A DNA stretch of 64,000 nt from Neofusicoccum parvum (lineage: Eukaryota > Ascomycota > Dothideomycetes > Botryosphaeriales > Botryosphaeriaceae): assembly GCA_020912385.1 (NCBI GenBank), contig CP087209.1, positions 1,488,001 through 1,552,000 of the forward strand, in the 5' to 3' direction. A program made the position numbers and the translations under genes. A model generated the notes under the pieces. That model had not been told where the DNA came from and did no database searches. It was given only the letters and a program-made list of their open reading frames with translations. Below, piece after piece: positions 1 through 10,180 of the stretch (positions within the stretch are counted from its first letter, which is position 1; each line of letters opens with the position of its first letter).

Positions 1-402
1 ATTCTGCGTGGTATCAATCTCTAGCTATCCCAAGAGAACGCCCTCATTATGCGCGGAGATAAATGCTTGTACAGGAGAAGGTTGGTTAGTGGAGAAAAAT
101 AAAAGAGATGGAGAACACATCGTTCCCCGTTTTAATGCAGTATCCCAAGACCTAAGAAAATCCCCGTGAACCCCTCCGATTATCCCACAAAACCAACCAC
201 CCTGTAACCCCCGAGTTTCCCTGGTTTCCCCGATATCCCCGTATTCACATGTTAAAGTCGTCTTCTCGTCCCATGTCATTCGTCAAGGAGGCGCCACTGC
301 CGCCGCGTCTAGTCCGCCGTCTGCGTGGCCAGCTCGTAGAGCAAGGCGTCATCCGGGATCCTGGCGAACAGGCGGCACGCCACTGTACCTGTATCACACA
401 AT
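1..402. other. Left-edge intergenic segment
   Basis: This is the 3' flank of the Fig1-family gene. It contains only short frames with no recognisable protein and no repeat. I see nothing else in it. Confidence 0.6.
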
Positions 403-1513
403 TCAACCATCTGTCAACTTGTCGAGCACGATGATGCTCAGTATCATGACCAACAAACCGATAGTAACAATGATCAGGAGTACGAAGCCGAACCAGCCGA
501 GTACCATGGCGGCGGTGCCGACGCCTGACTTGATGCTACCGTTGCCGAGGTCCTGAGCGATCGTCGATGCCGCGACCGAGGCCGTGTGCTGCCAGAGGAC
601 CGAGACCAGGACGAAGATGGAGGCGATGAAGATGAGCGCCAGCGCCACCTGCGAGACGGGCCGCGACGGGAAGGGCTTGACGTCGACGTCCGAGCCCGTG
701 TTTGCGTCTTGCTCCTCGTGCCAGCCCGGGAAGGTCGCGAGCAGGATGAAGGTGATGAAGGCCAGGATGATTGCGACGATGCTGTGGAGCAGGGAGGTCA
801 GTGGCTTTGTTCTCCGGCGTGTTTTGGAGGTGGCGGCGGGGATGCTTACAGTAGGTACGGGAAGACGATGCTGTCCTTGAAGGTGCTCGCGACCCAGATC
901 AGGTTCAGCGGGTCTTGGTCCACGTTGATTTGCTCGGCGAGGGCGGTCGCGTTGTTGGAGCACAGGAAGTCACCGCCGTTGGGGTTGACACAGATGCCAA
1001 AGTAGCCGACGCGGACCTCAAGGACGGCGCGGCCGACGATGTTGGCGATGGCGGCCGTGACTCCAGGGTCAACTTGCGAGGGGTCATAGGTCGGGGTGTA
1101 CGACTGGTAGTACATGCTGATCAGGAAGATTCCTGGGATCAGCGGCGACGTGGACGAACATCCGGCGAGTAGTAGAGCTGTCGACGTTTAGTATCTGCTA
1201 CGGGAGTGCATGGCGGAGGTGTTTGGGGGTAGTAACTTACAGAGTAGGATGATAGCGATCGCAATCAGGATCATCAAGATGTGGTGGTAGCCCAAGAAGG
1301 GCAGTAATCCTGCGAAGCAATCTTTAATACCGATGACAAATTTGGCGACAGAGCCTCTGAAATGCTTGAACTCATGCACGAGGAAACGCCAGGCCCTCTT
1401 CGCCTGGAAGACGAAATCGGGCTCCGTTTCTGCATCGTAGTAAATTCGTTGCGGGGTGGTTGAAAGAAGATTGACTTACTCTGCATGCTGACGGCGAATT
1501 TCGGACCGGCCAT
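403..1513 (-). CDS. Fig1-family membrane protein
   Basis: Four exons, 1480-1513, 1241-1429, 850-1177 and 403-781, join in phase to a 309-residue protein. Donors are GTAAGT, GTAAGT and GTAAGC. A membrane segment lies in exon 2 (GYHHILMILIAIAIILL). It is followed by a small extracytoplasmic region with a lipobox-like LAGC, a conserved GYFGICVNP block and an FLCS segment. Three further hydrophobic helices fill exon 4. The GYFGxC motif and four-helix layout match the fungal Fig1 domain, a regulator of low-affinity calcium influx and membrane fusion during mating (yeast Fig1, fission yeast Dni1). I infer a plasma-membrane location and a role in calcium or cell-fusion signalling. The family call rests on the motif and topology; the exact function in this fungus is unknown. 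Confidence 0.82.
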
Positions 1514-2787
1514 AGGACGAAGGGTCGCGTCACTGCGAGGAGAGGTGGAGCTTCAACGGCGCCCGAAGGGCCGAGAAAGCTGGGGTGGTGTTGTGTGCGT
1601 GGCCAGCAGCTGGGGTTGAAGCGCCGGGGTCTAGGTGTAGAGTTGGAATGCGCGAGGCCCAGTCGCGATGTCTTGGAAGTGTTCGAGGAGGGTTGAGGAA
1701 TGCGGAGTCGCGTGGCAGACGGGTCGCGTGGGTTGCGGCACGCGAGAGTCGGAACGGAGGAGGGCGAGATGTTGTGGAGGAGGATGGAAGGGGCCGCGGG
1801 CTAAGCTCGCGCGTGCGGCGGGCCTGCTGGTGATGGCGCAGGTAGTGAATGCTGCGCGCGCGTCGTCAGATTGAACTCTGCGGAAGGCAGGAGAAAGTGG
1901 AGAGAGAAAGTCTCTGGGACGGGGCGCTCAGCTAGTAGTGATGGCCCAGCGCGGTGTGCTGGAAAAGCGGGTGGTTGACGTTCCCAGCCACACGCGGTGG
2001 TGATCCCCAGCCTCTCTTTTGCACGCCGCCGCGAGCTCTCGCCTGGCCCAAGCTCCCGCGTAAACACGGCGGCCCCAGCAACCAGCGCACCCGCGCCCGC
2101 GCCCCACCAATCCGCGGGGGCGGAGGGCCAGCGTGCGCGCGACGGCCAGCGTCATCCCAGCGCCGCCGCACCCTTCGACGACAGCCTCGCCCGGCATCTT
2201 GGCCTGACAACGTGTCGCGGCGCCTGCTTTTTAAAATTAGCCCTGCCGCCCGACTACCCGCCATGCGCCGCGAGCCTCATGCGTCACGCCGTGGGCCAAA
2301 GTCGTTGCCGCGAACCTCTGTCTCCACTCCAGCCTGCGACATCGAACGGTACCTGCAGCTTCTGTTGACGCTCTCTCCGGCCTTGTGCAATAATCCTGAA
2401 GCCCGCAGTCGATCATGCACATCAACCGTGGCTTCCGTGCATGCAGCTTGATGATCTGCGAACCCATGAGTCGGGCAGATCTCACGAATCTGATCTTCTC
2501 ATGGGTGTAGGCGACGCACGAAGTGCCGCCAGCATCACTTGCGGCGCACATCCAACAGCATGGCACGTTGCAACGTCGCGAGCTGCCAACCATATTCGAC
2601 GTCTGCGATTGGTATTTTACTCTCCACAATTCACGATTCATCAGGACAATTCGTTTCAGGATTTGATTTCATTGAAGTTATCGTAAGGTGTGGTATCATA
2701 AGACTACTACAAGCTCCGGGGCCAAGAAAAGAGGATTTGCATCATGATTTCGCGTCCCTTAGCTGCCGTCATTCTCAGACGACCAGC
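1514..2787. other. GC-rich intergenic region
   Basis: This separates the start of the Fig1-family gene from the 3' end of the Hsp12-like gene. It holds overlapping arginine/proline-rich frames on both strands, around 1930-2450, that resemble chance GC-rich ORFs. I see no family motif, splice pattern or repeat. Confidence 0.6.
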
Positions 2788-3161
2788 TTATTTCTTGTCC
2801 AGGCCAACGGCGCTCTTCGCCTTGTCGAGGATGGACTCGCCGGTGCTGCCGTGAACCTCGCGGTCCTTGCTGCGGCCGAGCTTGTCGCTGGCCTCCTGGG
2901 TGGTGGACTTGGACTCGTCGGTCTGGACACCACTGCAAAGAATGTTAGCTGATGTTGAAGAAGAGCGATGCCACCGTGCTTACCGAGCGAACTTGTCACC
3001 AGTGTCGGTGATGGCCTCCTTGGTCTTCTGCTGGGTGCTCTTGGTGGAGTCGGGGGTGAGCTCCTCCTTAGCCTCTGCGGAAAGGGTCAGCAAGAGTCAA
3101 CGGAAGCGCAGTCTCGTATGAACGTACTGGTGGAGAAATCCTTGCGGCCGGCGTCAGTCAT
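2788..3161 (-). CDS. Hsp9/Hsp12-type stress protein
   Basis: Three exons (3128-3161, 2984-3074, 2788-2932) give an 89-residue, highly charged protein without cysteine or membrane segments. It begins MTDAGRKDFSTKAKEEL and contains TPDSTKSTQ, GDKFARGVQTDESKSTTQ and DKLGRSKD, the signature of the Hsp9/Hsp12 family (glucose- and lipid-regulated small heat-shock proteins; AWH11 in some fungi). Family members are intrinsically disordered in solution and fold on membranes, which they stabilise under heat, osmotic and stationary-phase stress. Length is typical. Donors are GTACGT and GTAAGC. The upstream region carries stress-response elements and a TATA-like box, annotated separately, which fits stress induction. 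Confidence 0.93.
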
Positions 3162-4222
3162 GATGGCGGTTGTTGGTAGTTGGAGGTGTTTGTTGATTGA
3201 AGAAGTGTTTGATGTGTGAGTGAGTTGGTGCTGGAGGAGGTGAGGGGCTTAACGGGCGGTCTTTTATGTGTGGAGGGGCAGGCTCGACTACGTCATTGTC
3301 GAGCAGCTGGTGCCGCAAGCAGAAGGCGTGCTCTGGCATCGCGGATGGCAACGGCGGACAGACAAACAAGGACGCCACGCCTCCGCGCACACGGCCAGCG
3401 CAGGTCAGCCGGGCACCTACGTTACTGGCGCGTCATTTTAGCGGGACACTTCCCCAGATCACCTTTCAGGAACAGTGGTCGGCAGAGTCAGAGGGCGCAT
3501 CCTCCGGCGCGTCGCGCGGCGCCATTGGCTGGGAGGGAGTGGCGTTGCGGCGCGGCGAGCCAATCAGACGGGTGTGGCTGTGACGTCATCCGCGATCGAC
3601 GCGTCGCGGCTGGAGGGGCGATCCCCAGCGCCCAAGCCTGCTCACGCTGCCTCCCCGAACGTCTCGCCCGACGCAGAGTGGCTTGACGCACCGCCATCCG
3701 TGCTGGAACAAGGCCCGTCCAGACCCGCACCATCGAGACCTAGCTTGCGGTACGTGCTTTCTCGGTTTTCCTCCGCCATTCGGTCGTCGTTGGAGCGTTG
3801 GAGTGTTGGAACGTCATATTGCCCCGCAACTGCCACCCCTCACCCACCCCCATTGGCGTCAGCATTCGCCCGACTGCAGCGGGCCATCGCAGTTATCGGT
3901 CGCCTCCTCGTCCGGGACCATCGCTGCCATCCACGCTATGATGTCTGCTGAGGGGCTGAGGACAGCTGGCTAGGCGGGAACTGTCTCGGCTTCACGCGGC
4001 CGCCACCATGCAACTGCTGCCGGCCAGGCTAAATCGCGCCTGCAAAAGGAATACGATGACGAGAGGAAATCGGCATCTAGATTCTGGACGTCGGGCAGAC
4101 CCGCAGAGGGCGCAGCTGGCCTCGGGTCCCGCTCCATCACAAGCAATATTGATCAACCGGTTCTACGACAGACGCTAACCCGAATCCCCATCGTCTAGCC
4201 TGCACGGTCATCTTCCTGCAGA
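3162..4222. other. Divergent promoter region (Hsp12-type / NIF3-like)
   Basis: This 1.06 kb segment separates two divergent genes. Apart from the STRE/TATA elements on the Hsp12 side I see no coding or repeat signal. The frames here are GC-rich shadows without family motifs. Confidence 0.55.
3243..3618 (-). promoter_or_regulatory. STRE elements and TATA-like box upstream of the Hsp12-type gene
   Basis: On the minus strand the canonical stress-response element CCCCT occurs at 3243-3247, 3274-3278 and 3614-3618. A CATAAAAG TATA-like sequence lies at 3261-3268, about 100 bp before the start codon. STREs are bound by Msn2/4-type zinc-finger activators in yeasts. Their use here is inferred from the known stress induction of this family. 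Confidence 0.5.
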
Positions 4223-4650
4223 ATGTCGCTGCCCGCGCGCTTCAAACTTGTCTTCTTCAGTCCGCCCGCCGCGATGCCCCAGATCAAGGCCGCGATATTC
4301 GCCGCCGGAGCCGGCCGCTATCCTGGCCCGGGCGACTACACGGAATGTGGATTCACCACCCCGGGGAAAGGCCAGTTTAGACCTGGTGCCAGCGCTAATC
4401 CGCACATCGGAAAACCCGGTGCCCTTGAGGAGGTTGACGAGGTCAAGTTCGAGACCCTCTGTGTGGGGCAGGACGTGGCCAAGAAAGCGGTGGAGGCTTT
4501 GAAGAAGTTAGTGCCTCCTTCCTCGGTTCAGAAAACTAGTTTTCATGAATGGAGGCAATGGAAATCGGCGATATCTCAGCTGATACATGTTGCAGGGCTC
4601 ACCCCTACGAGGAGGTCCCCTACGAAGTATACAAGATCGAAGACTTCTGA
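4223..4650 (+). CDS. Stand-alone NIF3/YqfO-like domain protein
   Basis: Two exons (4223-4506 and 4596-4650) join across a GTTAGT...CAG intron to a 112-residue protein. The conserved order is: an N-terminal strand (RFKLVFFSPP), the AAGAGRYPGPGDYTECGF loop, GQFRP, NPHIGKPG, a central acidic strand, and the terminal HPYEEVPYEVYKIEDF. These are the hallmarks of the small domain inserted in NIF3/DUF34 (YqfO-type, GTP cyclohydrolase type-2-like) proteins, which also occurs as a free 100-115 residue protein in fungi and bacteria. Reading through the intron destroys the HPYEE motif, so the splice is well supported. The metal-binding NIF3 core is absent. The molecular function is not established; similar entries are often annotated NGG1-interacting factor or ATP phosphoribosyltransferase-like. 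Confidence 0.85.
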
Positions 4651-4882
4651 TTCTGCGCTCGCAAGAAGAACTCATCGGCTTCTGGGTATCTGGCACTGCA
4701 GGGCTCACTATGACGACTTTGAACCAAAGTTTGAGGGAGAATTTCGGAGCATGTGATTTTGCTTGAGCCAAATTCCGCCCCCTTTTGAACAGGAGGGGCT
4801 AGGTATTCTTCATATTTATTCCTGAATTGAATACGACTGAATCATGCCGGACACCTGTGGCCTGCACCTGCTATGAAATCGC

Positions 4883-5368
4883 CTATCTGGCAGCGCAGAT
4901 AATCGAGCTCGCCTTGTCATTCATCAGGCTCTGGGTCTTCAGGTTCGAATAACCAGGATCAAACGCCTTCAGCCACTTCCCCTGGCAGTTTTTATCCGTA
5001 AAGAGGGTGCACGTCGTGTGCGATGGAAGATAAACTGACGATATCTTATCGTTCCACCAACCCGCAAGGTTGTAGCAGCCCATCTCTGGCTTGAAGCTCT
5101 TGACAACACACGCGCCACTGCGGTTAGCGTTCTCGCAGATCCTGATCGTACGTTCCCAGCCGCGCTTCTCAAGCGTGGATTCGTCCTCCCGGCCGTCGTC
5201 GCCATTGCTCTGGCCCGGGCCGGAAGAAACGCCTTTATAATCGTCGAGGACGGGAGTGGGGGCTGACGCTGGCCACGTGAGCGTGGCAGTCGGGATGCTG
5301 TTGGGGGCCGCGGCCGCGAAGCCGGAGCAGGCGACAATGGTCGCAGGAATGAGTGTGGTGAACTTCAT
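4883..5368 (-). CDS. Small secreted cysteine-containing protein with Kex2 site
   Basis: A single exon encodes 161 residues. Residues 1-20 form a clear signal peptide (MKFTTLIPATIVACSGFAAA). A low-complexity pro-region ends in LEKR at 66-69, a Kex2-type cleavage site, leaving a mature part of about 92 residues with six cysteines. The C-terminal half (CTLFTDKNCQG, then LMNDKASSI) resembles the repeating pattern of beta/gamma-crystallin-like or peptidase-inhibitor I36-like small secreted fungal proteins. I chose this internal ATG because it begins the signal peptide; the frame stays open upstream to 5581. A TATATTAAA sequence (minus strand) lies about 95 bp upstream. It is a plausible antimicrobial, killer-like or effector protein, but that role is only inference. 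Confidence 0.78.
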   Translation of the reverse strand: MKFTTLIPATIVACSGFAAAAPNSIPTATLTWPASAPTPVLDDYKGVSSGPGQSNGDDGREDESTLEKRGWERTIRICENANRSGACVVKSFKPEMGCYNLAGWWNDKISSVYLPSHTTCTLFTDKNCQGKWLKAFDPGYSNLKTQSLMNDKASSIICAAR

Positions 5369-5460
5369 TGTTATTATTCTTGGGAAAGAGTGTATGTGGT
5401 GAGTTTGGATTATTGAGACTCGTGAAAGGGTGAGTGTATCTGGTGTGCATTCTGAGTGAT

Positions 5461-5469
5461 TTAATATAC
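5461..5469 (-). promoter_or_regulatory. TATA box of the small secreted protein gene
   Basis: The minus strand reads TATATTAAA here, 93-101 bp before the ATG at 5368. Position and sequence suit a TATA element. Confidence 0.45.
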
Positions 5470-6864
5470 AATTGCTGTCAAAGAAGTTCTCGCGTGGCAT
5501 TCTCGCTGCTGTGGCTGAGATTGGATGAACGGGGCATCGTTTTGTGATCCAGGCTAATCCATAGAATAGGTTGTGGAACATAGAACAAAGGAGGTCTCAA
5601 TAGGGTTTGATAGCCGGAAGAACGCCACAACAACATACTTTCTTTGATGATGTCTACCGGCGCAGAAAGCACGGACGAGCCTGAAAGAAACTTGGGATTG
5701 AGAAACGAACTCGGCGCAAAAATGTGTAGAGATGCCAAAGAAAGAAGCTTAGGAATTTGAGTACTCAGCTTACCTCTGGAGTATTCGTTGCTAAACCCAC
5801 GTACCTTTACATGCGTCCTTCGGTGTGCCATTCACTAGCTCTGGAATGGGGCGTGGACCGGGTTCTGGATTCTATGCTCGCAGTTCTGTAGGAACAGAAT
5901 CCAGACGGCCTAAATGATGGAAATTCCTCCGAGTTCCGTTTCTCTGGCTTGTGCAAATGGTTAATAGATCATCGTCCGATGACGGATGTGTGTATGAAGA
6001 CGATCGTATTCCTGTCTGTTTTTGATATCGATTTTGAACAACACCTCACCAATGCAAACTTGTAGTTGTAAGCGCCCCGGAAAGGTCTATCTTGGCACCC
6101 GGTTACTTGCATCAGGCGTACTGCTAAGGGATTGCACAGTTTTTGCTTGAGATGAAAGGCGTTTCGAGGCGATCCGGGTTTTCCGTCTTAGTGACGGCCT
6201 GAGGCTCGGAACGCCCGATGTCGGACCGGTCCGTAACTGCTTCATTCGGGCGACCAGGATCTACACGTAATCTCTATTTAGGCTCGACACAAGAGTTGCC
6301 TGTTATGGACTAGTGCCAAAGTCTCGGACACCGTTCATGCTCGCCCACTTCCCGGCCATGCATAAACTGACCTTCCTGCGGCCTTCTCCATACTTCTCCT
6401 TGACCTTGGGGCTCTCGTACTCCCTGCTTCATCATCCGGATTACCTTCAGTCGTCGCCTTCAGCCAGGCGCTTCTCAAATTCGACATCCAAGTTATCCGC
6501 AGAGTCATACGCACCTCGTACTCAAAGAGCACATCTACTCTGCGGCAGTCCTGCCGTAATCTCGCTTGTGTGAAGCTTGGTTGGGCGGTTGAATAGGCAC
6601 TAGCGTTGAGAAGACACGCGTCGCAGAACCAAAACGGCGAGTCCTTACTTCCCTACTGCTAATGCCGAATTGGCTCGAGCTCGGATTTCGAGCAACACCG
6701 ACCTTGTCTCCAAGCATTCTCGACATGTTTTTCGAGAGTTCGGGATAGACATTGCTTCACACTGAAGCTGTGATGTGACCTCGCGACTCTCTGTTGCATG
6801 AGTAAATTGGAACCGACACAAGCCCGAACAAGTAACCTTTTTGCATGGGATCCTGTATATGCAG

Positions 6865-6893
6865 CTAAAGTCCGCGCTGAGCTCGGACTTTAG
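6865..6893. promoter_or_regulatory. Perfect 10+10 inverted repeat upstream of the tannase gene
   Basis: CTAAAGTCCG and CGGACTTTAG flank a 9-nt spacer, giving an everted CCG-N9-CGG core. It lies about 36 bp upstream of a TATAAG box at 6929 and about 145 bp before the tannase ATG. CGG half-sites are typical of Zn2Cys6 binuclear-cluster activators. The assignment as an operator is inference. Confidence 0.45.
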
Positions 6894-6928
6894 GTCAGCT
6901 CGGGGAACAGCTTTCTATAGGGGATAAG

Positions 6929-6934
6929 TATAAG
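6929..6934 (+). promoter_or_regulatory. TATA box of the tannase gene
   Basis: TATAAG lies about 105 bp upstream of the ATG at 7037, in otherwise mixed sequence. This is a typical distance for a highly expressed fungal secreted-enzyme gene. Confidence 0.45.
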
Positions 6935-7036
6935 TGCAAACTAGTTTCTTCGATGTTTCTGCGCGCCATCGAAACATTTGGTTCCGTTTCCTCTCGTTTC
7001 CACTCTTAACGGATCTATCCGTTCCTTTCGTTGACA

Positions 7037-8842
7037 ATGCGCTCGGCACGCACTTCTATGGGCCTTGCTGCGGCCGCAGCCCTGCGCGCCACCGCCGCTA
7101 GTCTGGCTGATGTCTGCACTACCTCCCACATCCAATCAGCCCTGCCTGTCGATGCTGTTGAGGGTATCACTTTGGAAGCCGACTCCGTCACTTCAAATGC
7201 TGTGTACAATTACAGCGTTTCTTCTGGCGACCTCTGGCCCGGGAAGTCCGGCCTCAACTTCTGTAATGTGACTTTCGCCTACACCCGAAATGGTGAGGAA
7301 AACTCAACGGTAAGCTTCAAACACATCAAACAGAGCAGGACCATTACTGACACGTCATATTAGACCAACGTCTGGTACTGGCTCCCCGCTCCTGACCAAT
7401 TCCAGAACCGTTACCTCACCACAGGTGGCGGTGGTTTCTCGATAACCTCTGGAGAACAAGGCCTTGGAAATGGCCTTGTCTACGGCGCCGTAGCCGGCAC
7501 CACCGATGGTGGCTTTGGCAGCTGGAGCAACGAGCTCAGCGACGTCATCCTCAAGGCCAACGGCACCATGGATTACGACATGCTCTTCAACTTTGGCTAC
7601 CGCTCTATCCACGAGATGAGTATCATTGGCAAGGAACTCACCAAGTCGTTCTACGGCGGATCTAATATCTACTCCTACTACCAAGGCTGCTCGGAGGGTG
7701 GCCGTGAGGGCTGGAGCCAAGTCCAGCGCTACGGTTCTCAGTTCGACGGCGCCGCCATTGGCGCTCCCGCGTTCCGCCAGGCGTTCCAGCAGGTTGCTCA
7801 CCTGTTCAGTGCTGTGGTGGAGACTACCAACGACTACTACCCGTCGTCTTGCGAGCTCGAGAAGATCAACAATGACACCATCACCGCCTGTGACGAGCTT
7901 GACGGCCGAAAGGACGGTGTCGTCAGCAGGACCGATCTCTGCAAGCTCCACTACAGCTCCAACTCCAGCGTTGGCGAGCACTTCGCCTGCGCTGCTTCCT
8001 CCGGTGGCGGCGGTCCTATGCGCAAGAGGCAGATGGGTGGCGGCTCCGCCTCGCCTGCCGTGAACGGTACCGTCTCCGACCAGGCAGCCAAGGTCGCCGA
8101 GGACATCATCAAGGGCCTGTTCGACTCGAAGGGTCGCCAGGCTTACATCTCCTACCAGCCCGCCGCCGGCTTCTCCGACGCCGCCACGACTTACAACTCC
8201 GCGACTGGCAAGTACGAGGCTACCGCCAGCGGCATCGGCCTCCAATGGGTCAACTACTTCCTCAAGAAGATCATCTCGACGGAGCTGTCCCTGGACAACG
8301 TCACCTACGACACCCTGCGCGACTGGATGGTCCAGGGCATGCAGGAGTACGCCGACACGATGCAGACCACCTGGCCCGACCTGACCGACTTCAAGGAGGC
8401 CGGCGGCAAGGTGATCCACTTCCACGGCGAGTCGGACAACAGCATCCCGACGGGCTCGTCCGTCATCTACCAGGAAGCCGTGCGCAAGATCATGTACCCG
8501 GGGCTCGGGTACAACGAGAGCTACGCGCAGCTGAACGACTGGTACCGCCTCTTCCTCGTGCCCGGCGCCGCCCACTGCGGCGTCAACTCCGAGCAGCCCA
8601 ACGGCCCCTTCCCGCAGAACGTGCTGGCCTCGGTTATCGACTGGGTCGAGAACGGCGTCAACCCGGAGCGCCTCAACGCCACCGTCATCGACGGCGACGT
8701 CCCCGACAAGGACCAGAAGATCTGCAGTTTCCCGCTGAGGCCGTTGTGGAAGGGCAACTCGACCATGGATTGCGTCTACGATCAGGAATCCATTGACAGC
8801 TGGCTTCCTAACCTTAACGCGATCCCCGCCCCTGTTTACTGA
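7037..8842 (+). CDS. Secreted tannase/feruloyl esterase
   Basis: Exons 7037-7309 and 7364-8842 (donor GTAAGC, acceptor TTAG) encode 583 residues. An alanine-rich signal peptide covers about residues 1-24. The nucleophile motif is GCSEGG with Ser201. Asp449 in GESDNSIP and His495 in GAAHCG complete the triad. Cys200 and Cys496 sit next to the catalytic Ser and His, the CS-D-HC arrangement in which a disulfide tethers the triad. DELDGRKDGVV is the usual calcium-binding loop of the lid. The family (PF07519) hydrolyses gallate or feruloyl esters in plant tannins and cell walls outside the cell. A dibasic Lys312-Arg313 lies in a glycine-rich loop, where related tannases are cut by Kex2 into two disulfide-linked chains. 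Tannase versus feruloyl esterase specificity cannot be told from sequence alone. Confidence 0.94.
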
Positions 8843-10180
8843 GTGTTGGGATACTGAGTTGGGATGGGGTTTAATTTGTTATGCGCGGAGCTTGACATCA
8901 TGATGTCACGACGGGAAGGTCTTTCAGGGCCATGGACCTACTTTACTTTCAGAAAAATATTTTGGATATGTATGAATATATGATTGTAAGCTCATTTGAC
9001 GCTCAAAGGGAACAAGAGGGTCTACATGTGCAGCACCAGCTGGAAGTCCGAGCCATCGCATAAATGTGAGTATGGATTAAAGCTTAATCCCAACACCATA
9101 CATACACATTGAAGCCTGGTAATTCGTACATTTCGTGGACAAGTACACAAAGAGTTCCAGATGTCTCGGTGGCAATATAATTGTTTGCTTCTCGTCATCT
9201 CTGTCGCTTTACTTTTTTTTCTTAAGTGCATTAACGTATCTTTGTTGCTTCACTTGATTGCTTTTGAAATCGAAACGTTGCTTTTAAGTTGAGGATTTGT
9301 ACGAATTGACTAATCTAGTGTGTACATATATCGTACAAAACGTTTTCTCCGTACATGTTCGGCTATCTCAATATTTATTACGGGCCCACCAGACCCCATG
9401 ATTTCATTGCAAGACTTCTCTGTCGTTTCACTTTCCAGCCAAAAAAGCGCTTCGTCCAACCCTTCTGACTCTCGCACGACCGGCCTCTGACTCTTTGGCT
9501 TCGGTTCCGTCGGTCCGCAATTCCTGTGGCGGCGCTTTCAGGTCCGGAATTTCGGCGGTGAAGTTTGAGAATGCCGTTGTTCCAGCGCCACAGTGGGTCG
9601 CAATAGAAATGATCTGACTTAGTACACAGAGAGTTGTACTGCTAGCGGGTAGACTGCGTGGAGTGAGTAAGGTGTGTTTGTGAGAAATCGAAGCAATCGT
9701 CTGGATAGATGTACCCTATTTTGCGAACGACAACAATGCGGATCAACAGTTAGACCTACCATTACCGAGTTTCACACACAGACCCTCTGTTTCTTTTGCG
9801 GCCTACTATGGCGCCATATCACTGATCGGATAGAGGCGTGGTTACGTGTGAAACTGCCGGCCCACGGCTGCCGGTAAGACGCAGTACTTCCTTTTCAACC
9901 GATAAGTAATTACTTTTTGGCCAATGGAAGTGTGAAAAGATGATGATAGAGCTACGAAGATTACCCAGCCTCTCAAGCGGTCGAGCTGAGCTAAATCCAG
10001 CAAATACTAGGTAAGTGAATGCGGCAGTGGAGGACCCCTGATCACCAAAAGGCGACACCCATGGCCTCTGCACTCCATCGTTTCCCAAGAAGTAGATACG
10101 CTTATATACGAAAGCGCAAATTGGAGATAAAACCCAATGGAGGGAGGGAAGTAAGGATGGCCGAAGACCCCCTTTTTCCT
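8843..10180. other. Convergent intergenic region (tannase / pectin lyase)
   Basis: 1.34 kb between two convergent genes. It is relatively AT-rich around 8900-9400. A stop-free stretch without an ATG on the minus strand near 9410-9610 could be chance or a decayed exon. I see no repeats or RNA genes. Confidence 0.5.

Larger units (their letters stand above)
5369..7036. other. Intergenic region upstream of two divergent secreted-protein genes
   Basis: 1.67 kb between the small secreted protein and the tannase. Besides the TATA boxes and the inverted repeat at 6865-6893, I see no conserved coding motif. Short frames around 5480-5830 and 6310-6730 lack recognisable domains. Confidence 0.55.

Noticed and set aside
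7355..8575. 406-codon minus-strand frame opposite the tannase
   Set aside because: Antisense shadow of a third-position GC-rich gene; no family resemblance.
9410..9610. Stop-free minus-strand stretch (reads DPLWRWNNGILKLHRR... to a stop near 9388) resembling a gene C-terminus
   Set aside because: No start codon, no convincing upstream exon and no recognisable family; two frames are open, so chance is likely.
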